Assembly (NCBI RefSeq): GCF_024199905.1
Contig: NZ_JANAFB010000009.1
Coordinates: forward strand, 27,034 to 91,033
Origin: Rothia santali
Lineage (GTDB): Bacteria > Actinomycetota > Actinomycetes > Actinomycetales > Micrococcaceae
DNA: 64,000 nt
Reading direction: 5' to 3'
The notes under the pieces were generated by a model. The model was not told where the DNA came from, made no database searches, and was given only the letters and a program-made list of their open reading frames with translations. Within the stretch, counting starts at the first letter, position 1; the number at the start of each line of letters is the position of its first letter. Shown here one piece after another: positions 57,485 to 64,000 of this stretch. A program made the translations under genes and the position numbers.

Positions 57485-59461
57485 ATGTCCGTCACCCAGC
57501 TCGGCATGCCCCGGGTCCACCACGGCAGCGGCAACATCGTCGCCCGGGAGCCGTTCCCCGACTTCGCCCGCCGGGAGCTGAGGAACGAGCAGCTGCGGGC
57601 CAACCTCGGGTTCGCGACCCACACCATCCGGTCCAAGCGGGCCAGCGTCGTTGGGGAGCTGCCCGACTGGCAGGAGCTGCGCACCGCCGGCTCCGAGATC
57701 AAGCAGCGGGTCATGGCCCGGCTGCCCGAGCTGCTGGAGCAGTTCGAGGAGAACGTCACCGCCCGCGGCGGGCACGTGCACTGGGCGCGCGACGCCGGGG
57801 AGGCCAACCGGATCGCGCTGGACCTCATCCGGGCCGAGGGCGCCGAGGAGGTCATCAAGATCAAGTCGATGGCCACCCAGGAGACCGGGCTCAACGAGTA
57901 CCTCGAGGAGCACGGGATCGGGGCGGTGGAGACGGACCTGGCCGAGGAGATCGTGCAGATGGGCGAGGACAAGCCCTCGCACATCCTGGTGCCCGCGATC
58001 CACCGCAACCGCACGGAGATCCGGGACATCTTCCTGAACCGGATGCCCGGCGTCGACCTCGGGCTGACCGACGACCCGCCGGCCCTGGCCGACGCCTCGC
58101 GCCGGCACCTGCGGGAGAAGTTCTTCCGCACCGGCGTCGCGATCTCCGGGGCCAACTTCGGGGTGGCCGAGACCGGGACGCTCGCCGTGGTCGAGTCGGA
58201 GGGCAACGGGCGGATGTGCCTGACCCTGCCGGATACCCTGATCACGTTCATGGGGATCGAGAAGCTGGTGCCGAGCTTCGAGGACCTCGAGGTGTTCTTC
58301 CAGCTGCTGCCGCGCTCCTCCACGGGGGAGCGGATGAACCCCTACACCTCGCTGTGGTCGGGGGCGACGCCGGGGGACGGGCCGCAGAACCTGCACGTCA
58401 TCCTGATGGACAACGGGCGCACGGCGGCGCTCGCCGACGAGGTGGGGCGGCAGGCGCTGCACTGCATCCGCTGCTCGGCGTGCATGAACGTGTGCCCGGT
58501 GTACGAGCGCGCGGGCGGGCACGCCTACGGCTCGACCTACCCCGGGCCCATCGGGGCCATCCTCTCGCCGCTGCTGACCGGCGTCGAGGACCACGCCAAC
58601 AACTCCCTGCCCTACGCCTCCTCGCTGTGCGGGGCCTGCTACGAGGCGTGCCCGGTCAAGATCAACATCCCGGAGGTCCTGGTGCACCTGCGCGGCAAGG
58701 ACGTCGACGCGCGGCACGGCAGGGGCGAGTCCGGCACCCGGCGGAAGGCGCCCGACCAGATGGACGCCCTGATGGCCGGGGCCAAGGCCGTGTTCAGCAA
58801 CGCGAAGCTGCTGAGCCTGGCCGAGCGGGGGCTGCCCGTCGGGCGGCTCGCCGCCGGGCGGAAGCACCGGATCTCCAAGCTGCCCGGGATCGCGGGCGGC
58901 TGGACCGAGTACCGGGACGTGCCCGAGCCGCCGTCGCAGTCCTTCCGCCACTGGTGGCGCAAGAACCGGCGCAACGGCGCCGCGCGGCGCCCGGCGGGGG
59001 AGCGGGCCGACGTCGAGGCCCTACTGGCGGCCAACGCCGGGTTGGCGGAGAGCCTCCACGGGCGCTTCGCGGCGGAGTCCGAGGAGCGGCAACGGGCCGC
59101 CGACCGGGCCGCCCTCGAGGCGAAGGCCGAGGAGAAGCAGGAGGTCCAGGAGGGCGTCTCACGGGAACTGGCGGAGGGCGAGGGTCCGCGGGACACCGAG
59201 GCCGGCCGCACCGCGCCGGAGCGGCCGAAGCCCGACGTCGGGAAGCTCGCTCGGGCCGGGGCCGAAGCCGGGGATGGGGCTACGGCCGGGGCCGAGACCG
59301 GGGCTGGCGAGGACGGACCGGGCACCGGTTCGGGCGGTGGTCACGGCTCGGGCGGCGGCCACGGCTCGGGCGGCGGTCCCGACCTGAGCGACCAGGGACC
59401 GGGCCGCACGGACCCCGAGCCGACCGGCAATGCGCCGCTGGAGAACGAGGAGGAGCGCTGA
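57485..59461 (+). CDS. lutB: Lactate utilization protein LutB with long C-terminal extension
   Basis: The protein has 658 residues. The LUD domain (about 60-300) is followed by ferredoxin motifs HCIRCSACMNVCPVY and SLCGACYEACPVKI. Normal LutB proteins end near residue 475-500. Here about 150 further residues include a helical Glu/Ala-rich stretch (about 505-570) and a Gly/His/Ser repeat (GGGHGSGGGHGSGGG). ATG 57485 lies 2 bases after the lutA stop. Electron-carrying subunit of the lactate oxidase complex. Confidence 0.95.
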   Translation: MSVTQLGMPRVHHGSGNIVAREPFPDFARRELRNEQLRANLGFATHTIRSKRASVVGELPDWQELRTAGSEIKQRVMARLPELLEQFEENVTARGGHVHWARDAGEANRIALDLIRAEGAEEVIKIKSMATQETGLNEYLEEHGIGAVETDLAEEIVQMGEDKPSHILVPAIHRNRTEIRDIFLNRMPGVDLGLTDDPPALADASRRHLREKFFRTGVAISGANFGVAETGTLAVVESEGNGRMCLTLPDTLITFMGIEKLVPSFEDLEVFFQLLPRSSTGERMNPYTSLWSGATPGDGPQNLHVILMDNGRTAALADEVGRQALHCIRCSACMNVCPVYERAGGHAYGSTYPGPIGAILSPLLTGVEDHANNSLPYASSLCGACYEACPVKINIPEVLVHLRGKDVDARHGRGESGTRRKAPDQMDALMAGAKAVFSNAKLLSLAERGLPVGRLAAGRKHRISKLPGIAGGWTEYRDVPEPPSQSFRHWWRKNRRNGAARRPAGERADVEALLAANAGLAESLHGRFAAESEERQRAADRAALEAKAEEKQEVQEGVSRELAEGEGPRDTEAGRTAPERPKPDVGKLARAGAEAGDGATAGAETGAGEDGPGTGSGGGHGSGGGHGSGGGPDLSDQGPGRTDPEPTGNAPLENEEER

Positions 59462-59463
59462 GC

Positions 59464-60126
59464 ATGACGAACGCCAAGGACGAGATCCTGCGCAGGGTGC
59501 GGGCGGCACTGGCCGACGGGCCCGAGGCGCCCGAGCCCGCCCGCGCGTACCGCCGTTCCTCGGACCGGCCGCTCGGGGACGTCCTCGAGATGCTCGTGGA
59601 CCGCCTCGAGGACTACAAGGCGGTCGTGCACCGGGAGGACGCGGGGAGCATCGCGGGGAGGATCGAGCAGCTGCTGGGCCGCTCGAGCCGATACGTGATC
59701 CCGACCGGGCTGGACCAGGAGTGGCTGCCGCCGGACAGCGCCGCCCGGGTGCGCATGGTCGACTCGGGGCACGCGCGCCGGGTGGGGGCCCTGACGGTCC
59801 GCGAGCTCGACGCCGTCGACGCGGTCGTGACCTCCTCGACCGTCTCCTGCGCGGAGACCGGCACCATCTTCCTCAACGCGCGGCCGGACGAGGGCCGCCG
59901 GGCGATCACGCTGGTGCCCGACCACCACATCTGCGTGGTGCCGGTCTCCCGCGTGGTGGAGCTGGTCCCGGAGGCCATGGGCCGGGTGGATCCCGAACGG
60001 CCGATCACCATGATCTCCGGCCCCTCGGCCACCTCGGACATCGAGCTGCAGCGGGTGGAAGGCGTGCACGGGCCGCGCCGGCTCGACGTCGTCCTCCTGG
60101 ACGACGCGGAGGCCGCGCGCGGCTGA
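59464..60126 (+). CDS. lutC: Lactate utilization protein LutC
   Basis: The protein has 220 residues, LUD domain. AKDEILRRVRAAL at the start, then VTSSTVSCAETGTIFLNARPDEGRRAITLVPDHHICVV and SGPSATSDIELQRVEGVHGPR, are LutC motifs. It starts 2 bases after lutB. Required with LutA and LutB for growth on lactate. Confidence 0.95.
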   Translation: MTNAKDEILRRVRAALADGPEAPEPARAYRRSSDRPLGDVLEMLVDRLEDYKAVVHREDAGSIAGRIEQLLGRSSRYVIPTGLDQEWLPPDSAARVRMVDSGHARRVGALTVRELDAVDAVVTSSTVSCAETGTIFLNARPDEGRRAITLVPDHHICVVPVSRVVELVPEAMGRVDPERPITMISGPSATSDIELQRVEGVHGPRRLDVVLLDDAEAARG

Positions 60127-60239
60127 CGCAGTCCACAACCATCCCCTGATCCACCCCTCGCACGGACCTCTCCACAACGGTGGCTCCACACGGCAGCTCG
60201 AGTGCCGCGCGCCCCGCCCGCCGTGTCATCATCCGGGGC

Positions 60240-61037
60240 ATGGGGAAGAGGACGACGCCGCTCGGGCGGCTGGGCATTCGCGGCGAGGGCCGCGCGCCGT
60301 CGCGGTGGGCAGCCGCCCGCGGGGGATGGGCGCCGCGCACGGGCTCACCGGGACCGCCGCGGTGGGTGCCTCCGCTGCTGCTGCTGGCGATCCTGCTGAT
60401 CGCGGCGGCATCGGCGTGGCGGGCCTGCGGCGAGGGCCGGGCGCCCGGCCGCTCGGGCGGCGTCGTGCTGTCCCAGCAGACCGCCGAGCGGCTGGCCGGC
60501 ATCCCCGTCCGGCCGAAGGGCGGGCCCGCCTACAGCCGCGAGGAGTTCGGTCCCGCGTGGGCCGACGCCGACCGCAACGGCTGCGACACCCGCAACGACG
60601 TCCTCGCCCGGGACCTCCTGGAGGTGACGCGCGCACCCGGGGAGCGCTGCGAGGTGGCCGGGGGAGTCCTGGAGGACCCGTACACCGGGCGGCGCATCGA
60701 CTTCGAGCGGGGGAGGACCTCGCGGGAGGTGCACATCGACCACGTGGTGGCCCTCTCCGACGCCTGGGCGTCCGGGGCGCACGGCTGGGACCGGCCGGCG
60801 CGGCAGGCCATGGCCAACGACCCCGCGAACCTGCTCGCGGTGGAGGGCCGCGCGAACACGGACAAGGGGGCCTCCGACGCCGCGGGCTGGCTGCCACCGC
60901 GCCGGGAGTACCGCTGCGACTACGTCGGGCGGCAGATCCTGGTCAAGGCGACCTACGGGCTGAGCGTCACCGTGGCGGAACGCGAGGCGATGCTGGGGTC
61001 CCTGGCCGCGTGCCCCGGATTCGAGCTCGGGGGATGA
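60240..61037 (+). CDS. Membrane-anchored HNH endonuclease (DUF1524)
   Basis: The protein has 265 residues. After a basic start and one membrane helix (about 40-58) comes a GmrSD/DUF1524-type nuclease domain: NGCDTRNDVLARDL, EVHIDHVVALSDAWASGA (His-x-x-Asp-His), NDPANLLAVEGRANTDKGASDAAGWLPP. The His and Asn residues form the beta-beta-alpha metal site. Likely exported to the outer face of the membrane; used for nutrient DNA or in defence. ATG 60240 starts the basic region; an in-frame upstream start at 60180 is possible. Confidence 0.85.
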   Translation: MGKRTTPLGRLGIRGEGRAPSRWAAARGGWAPRTGSPGPPRWVPPLLLLAILLIAAASAWRACGEGRAPGRSGGVVLSQQTAERLAGIPVRPKGGPAYSREEFGPAWADADRNGCDTRNDVLARDLLEVTRAPGERCEVAGGVLEDPYTGRRIDFERGRTSREVHIDHVVALSDAWASGAHGWDRPARQAMANDPANLLAVEGRANTDKGASDAAGWLPPRREYRCDYVGRQILVKATYGLSVTVAEREAMLGSLAACPGFELGG

Positions 61038-61078
61038 GGCGGATGGCGCTGCACGGAAGACGCGGAGCCGCAGACGCA

Positions 61079-61116
61079 GAGAGGGCGCGGCCCGCATGCG
61101 CGGGCCGCGCCCTCTC
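61079..61116. terminator. Hairpin between convergent genes
   Basis: A 17-bp perfect stem (61079-61095 with 61100-61116) around ATGC. No T run on either side. Confidence 0.6.
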
Positions 61117-61289
61117 CAACAGGTGCGGTGTCGTCAGCAACTATACAGGTCTTGGAGGCAAACGCTCAGGTTTCCCGGGAAAGGGGCCGCGTGGCATCCG
61201 ACGCGTCGTCCTCCGGTCCGGAGTCCTTCGACCTCGGCACGTCAGCCTCCGGACCCTCGGCCTCAGGCTCCTCACGCTCCTCAGGCCCC

Positions 61290-62591
61290 TCAGCCCCCGA
61301 GCACGCCCACCACCGCGTCCCACACCTGGTAGATGCCCAGGACGCCGAACAGGACGGCGCAGACCGCGAGGCAGAGGTTGGTGAACCAGCCGTTGCGCCA
61401 CCGCTTCGGCACCCGGCGGGTGTTGAGGATCCACAGCAGCGTGACCGCCAGGAACGGCATGAACAGCGCCCCCAGGACGCCGTAGAGCAGGATCAGGAAG
61501 ATGGGCCGGTCCAGGAGGAGCAGCAGCATCGGCGGGAAGGTGATCCACAGGAGGAAGAACTTGAAGTACTTGCCCCCGGTCACCGTGTCCGGGTGCCCCG
61601 CGGGCTTCTTGCGCACGTTGCCCCAGAAGTCGGCGAACATCAGTGAGACGCCCGACCACACGCCGATCACCGAGGAGAACGACGCCGCCCAGAACCCGAT
61701 CAGGAAGGTGTGGCCGATGACGGTCCCGTAGCGCTCGTCCAGCACGGCCGAGAGGTCCAGCAGCCCGCGGTCCCCGGCGGAGACCGCCAGCCCGGCGGAG
61801 TAAAGGACCTCGACGCCGAGGATCAGGGTCGCGATGACGAAGAGCCCGGACATGATGTAGGCGACCGTGTTGTCCAGCTGCATCACGCGCATGAACTTCG
61901 GCCGGTCCCAGCCCTTCTCCCGCAGCCAGTAGCCGTAGGCGGCCAGGGTGATGGTGCCGCCGACGCCGCCGGCCAGCGCCAGCGTGTAGGTCAGCCCGCC
62001 GCTGGGGATCCACGGGATCAGGCCGGTCAGGGCCTCGGGGATGTTGGGCACGGTGTAGATCGCGAGCCCGACGATGACCAGGAACATCAGCCCGATCATG
62101 ATCGCCGAGACCTTCTCGACCACGTGGTACTTGCCCAGCCACACCATGCCGAAGCCCAGCAGGCCCATGACGATCGCCCAGGCCCACAGGGGGAGGACGG
62201 GGAAGAGCACGGCGAGCGGCATCGCGGAGGCGCTCATCGCCGTCGCCCCGTACACGAAGCCCCAGATCATGATGTAGGGGCCGAAGTAGACGGACGTCCA
62301 GCGGCCCAGGGAGCGCCAGCCCTCGAAGATGGTGCGGCCCGTGGCCAGCGTGTAGCGGCCGGCGCCCTCGACCAGGACGATCTTCATGAGCACGCCGACG
62401 AAGACGGCCCACAGCAGGGCGTAGCCGAAGCGCGAGCCGGCCACGAGGGTGGCCACGAGGTCGGCGGCGCCGATGCCGGTTGCGGCCACCACGAGCCCGG
62501 GCCCGACGATCTTGTACCCCTTGGTCGAGGCCACCTCCTCGTCCGGGTCGACCAGGGGTGGCGGAAAGCGGGTGTCTTGGGCGAGCGGCAT
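61290..62591 (-). CDS. Nramp-family transporter, non-canonical metal site
   Basis: The protein has 433 residues and 11 helices of the Nramp fold. It begins GYKIVGPGLVVAATGIGAADLVATLVAG; classic Nramp transporters carry DPGN here. The helix-6 motif that is normally A/MPH reads LAAYGYWLREKGW. Both metal-binding motifs are therefore altered. Substrate unknown; it may not carry Mn2+ or Fe2+. GAGG precedes the ATG by about 13 nt, and TAGGCT lies farther upstream (a leader of about 75 nt). Confidence 0.82.
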   Translation of the reverse strand: MPLAQDTRFPPPLVDPDEEVASTKGYKIVGPGLVVAATGIGAADLVATLVAGSRFGYALLWAVFVGVLMKIVLVEGAGRYTLATGRTIFEGWRSLGRWTSVYFGPYIMIWGFVYGATAMSASAMPLAVLFPVLPLWAWAIVMGLLGFGMVWLGKYHVVEKVSAIMIGLMFLVIVGLAIYTVPNIPEALTGLIPWIPSGGLTYTLALAGGVGGTITLAAYGYWLREKGWDRPKFMRVMQLDNTVAYIMSGLFVIATLILGVEVLYSAGLAVSAGDRGLLDLSAVLDERYGTVIGHTFLIGFWAASFSSVIGVWSGVSLMFADFWGNVRKKPAGHPDTVTGGKYFKFFLLWITFPPMLLLLLDRPIFLILLYGVLGALFMPFLAVTLLWILNTRRVPKRWRNGWFTNLCLAVCAVLFGVLGIYQVWDAVVGVLGG

Positions 62592-62689
62592 GGCGGTGGG
62601 TTACCTCATCGTCATCGGGGCGCGACGCCGGCGTCACGCGGGCCTGCGGGCGGGAACGGACCTCAGCCTACCCGACGTGACCTCCGCCA

Positions 62690-62744
62690 CGAAAAGAGAC
62701 GGAGGCCCTCCGGGACCCGCGGACGTGCGGCGCGCCCGCGGGTC
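62690..62744 (-). terminator. udk terminator region
   Basis: On the minus strand a stem GACCCGCGG/CCGCGGGTC overlaps the stop codon, followed by a short GGAGG/CCTCC hairpin and TCTCTTTTC. Confidence 0.65.
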
Positions 62745-63387
62745 AGGACCCCGCTCGAGGCGCGGGGTCGAGGGCGCCGTCGAGCTGGCGCTGGACGCGG
62801 TGCACCAGCATGTCCAGGGCGACCAGGTTGCCGCCGCCCTCCGGGATGATGAGGTCGGCGCGGCGCTTGGAGGGCTCGACGTGCAGCTCGTGCATGGGCT
62901 TGACCGTCTGCAGGTACTGGGCCTCCACGGACTCGACCGAGCGCCCGCGCTCCAGGACGTCCCGCTTGATGCGGCGGAGGATGCGCACGTCGGCGTCGGT
63001 GTCCACGAAGAGCTTGATGTCGCACCGGGAGCAGATCTCCTCCTCGGCGAAGATCAGGATGCCCTCGACGATGACGATCGGCTGCGGCTCGATGAGCTCG
63101 GTGCGCTCCGAGCGATTGTGGTCGCTGTAGTCGTAGATCGGGCACTCGATGGCCTCGCCGCCGATGAGCCGGTCCAGCTGCTCGGTCAGCAGACCGTTGT
63201 CGAAGGCCTCCGGCGCGTCGTAGTTGAGGTCGCAGCGCTCGGCGTAGGTCAGCTCGTCGCGGCGCCGGTAGTAGTTGTCGTGGTAGACCACGGCGACCCG
63301 GCCGTCGAAGGAGCTGACCAGCTCGCGGGTCAGGGTCGTCTTGCCCGACCCGGTCCCGCCGGCGATCCCGATGACGAGCGGCTTCAT
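62743..63387 (-). CDS. udk: Uridine kinase
   Basis: The protein has 214 residues. Walker A is GIAGGTGSGKTTLTR; YHDNYYRRRDELTYAERCDLNYDAPEAFDN and CPIYDYSDHNRS are the Udk motifs; IVIVEGILIFAEEE is Walker B. It phosphorylates uridine and cytidine in pyrimidine salvage. AGGAGG stands 5 nt before ATG 63387. Confidence 0.93.
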   Translation of the reverse strand: MKPLVIGIAGGTGSGKTTLTRELVSSFDGRVAVVYHDNYYRRRDELTYAERCDLNYDAPEAFDNGLLTEQLDRLIGGEAIECPIYDYSDHNRSERTELIEPQPIVIVEGILIFAEEEICSRCDIKLFVDTDADVRILRRIKRDVLERGRSVESVEAQYLQTVKPMHELHVEPSKRRADLIIPEGGGNLVALDMLVHRVQRQLDGALDPAPRAGS

Positions 63388-63666
63388 GGGGTCCTCCTGG
63401 AGGGGGCGGGGCGGCGGGGATTCGCCTACATTCTGCCGCACCCCGCCGCCCGGCCCAAGGCGAGGGGGTCCCGAGTGGCCAAGACCACCGGGACCCGCGG
63501 CCGCGAGTCCGCCGCGAGCGGCATGCCACCCGGTCCGGGCCCGCCGAGGACCGTCCCATCCTCGGAGCCGCCCCACCGCGGACCCGGATCACTCCACGAC
63601 AGGCTGCCCGGCCCGGACCGCCCGGCCCACCCCACCACAGGCCGCCCGGCCCGGGCCGACCCGCCC
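63388..63666. repeat. GC-rich spacer with short repeats
   Basis: 279 bases between udk and the flavoprotein gene. The part near 63590-63660 has repeats of the kind CCGCCCGGCCC. Nothing coding is seen. Confidence 0.5.
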
Positions 63667-64000
63667 TCAGGCCCGCTGCGGCTCGGCGTCGAGCAGGCGC
63701 AGCCAGATCTCGCTGGCCGTGGGGTAGCTGGGCACCGCGTGGCGCAGGGTCGCCAGGGTCAGCCGCCCCGCGATCGCGACCGTCGCCGAGTGCAGGAGCT
63801 CGGCCGTGCCCGGGCCCACGAAGCTCGCGCCGAGCAGCTCGCCGCTCGCGGCGTCGACCACCAGCCGTGCCGTCCCCGCGGCGTCGTCCCGGAGCAGGGC
63901 CGCGCCGGCCGCCGAGGCGTAGTCGGCGTCGTGGAGCACGACGTCGAGCCCCTCCTCCCGCGCCGCGGCGGCCGTCCGCCCCACCCAGCTGACCTGCGGG
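63667..64000 (-). CDS. FAD-dependent disulfide oxidoreductase, C-terminal part (partial)
   Basis: About 110 residues, cut by the window edge at the 5' side. PQVSWVGRT, then ARLVVDAASGELLGASFVGPGTAELLHSATVAI and HAVPSYPTASEIWLRLL are the dimerisation domain of the mercuric-reductase/lipoamide-dehydrogenase class. The FAD and active-site part lies outside, so the exact enzyme cannot be named. Confidence 0.85.
   Translation of the reverse strand, partial: PQVSWVGRTAAAAREEGLDVVLHDADYASAAGAALLRDDAAGTARLVVDAASGELLGASFVGPGTAELLHSATVAIAGRLTLATLRHAVPSYPTASEIWLRLLDAEPQRA

Noticed and set aside
56682..60126. lutABC as recently acquired DNA
   Set aside because: Base composition and codon use look like the neighbours, and no mobile element or repeats flank it.
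60240..61037. HNH protein as part of a type IV restriction or other defence island
   Set aside because: It is solitary, membrane-anchored and flanked by housekeeping genes; no GmrS or other defence partner is present.

Overview
This 64 kb window is chromosomal DNA of a high-GC actinobacterium. Lsr2, the HspR-controlled dnaK-grpE-dnaJ-hspR operon, DUF3073 and DUF4235 proteins, a dUTPase-type Dcd and frequent leaderless genes all fit that phylum. The overall look suggests Micrococcales, perhaps a Micrococcaceae member such as Kocuria or Micrococcus; this is inferred from gene content, not from a marker search. I see no rRNA genes, prophage, insertion sequence or CRISPR array.

Layout. 1-6.3 kb: copper and cytochrome-oxidase maturation genes (CopC, a CopD-CtaG fusion), a thioredoxin-NHL protein and a membrane-anchored unknown. 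6.4-11.2 kb: small housekeeping genes (methyltransferase, tRNA-Gly(CCC), dcd), a broken MauE/thioredoxin gene and a UMF1-type MFS transporter. 11.3-18.5 kb: an Mrp Na+/H+ antiporter operon (fused MrpA/B, then C, D, E, F, G) with an antisense DUF4235 gene at its end. 18.5-22 kb: a TPP riboswitch controlling a YkoE-YkoD-YkoC thiamin/HMP ECF transporter, of which the last two genes look frameshifted. 22-24.4 kb: a MacB-like ABC exporter. 24.5-27.8 kb: a minus-strand cluster with LMW-PTP, a P-loop kinase, a Bcr/CflA efflux pump and an aminodeoxychorismate-lyase-like enzyme. 28-29.2 kb: a proline-rich repeat region and lsr2. 29.2-33.5 kb: dnaK-grpE-dnaJ-hspR, with HAIR boxes in front of dnaK. 33.5-40.4 kb: AGCS symporter, trmB, DoxX-like protein, dps with a Fur-like palindrome, a frameshifted HAD phosphatase, an MHS transporter and a small membrane protein. 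40.5-44.8 kb: clpB with its own HAIR box, a sirtuin and DUF3073. 44.9-53.8 kb: purine genes purM, purF, purD and purC, with asparaginase, a sterol-carrier-like protein and glgC. 53.9-60.1 kb: a lactate-use locus (lctP-lldR diverging from lutABC, with two matching palindromic operators). 60.2-64 kb: a membrane-anchored HNH nuclease, a non-canonical Nramp transporter, udk and the end of a flavoprotein disulfide reductase.

Regulation stands out. HspR is encoded with its targets and its HAIR sites sit at dnaK and clpB. The LldR repressor lies next to its probable operators. A riboswitch controls the vitamin transporter. About nine genes carry a TAnnnT -10 element 6-7 nt before the start codon, so they are probably leaderless. 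dnaJ seems to be introduced by an 11-codon leaderless upstream reading frame that carries its Shine-Dalgarno sequence.

Caution: at least eight loci show frame breaks in GC-rich stretches. One (the HAD gene) is a clean one-base excess in a G run. Many or all may be sequencing or assembly errors rather than real pseudogenes. I did not find a convincing wholly new biological system; the strongest leads are regulatory and architectural.
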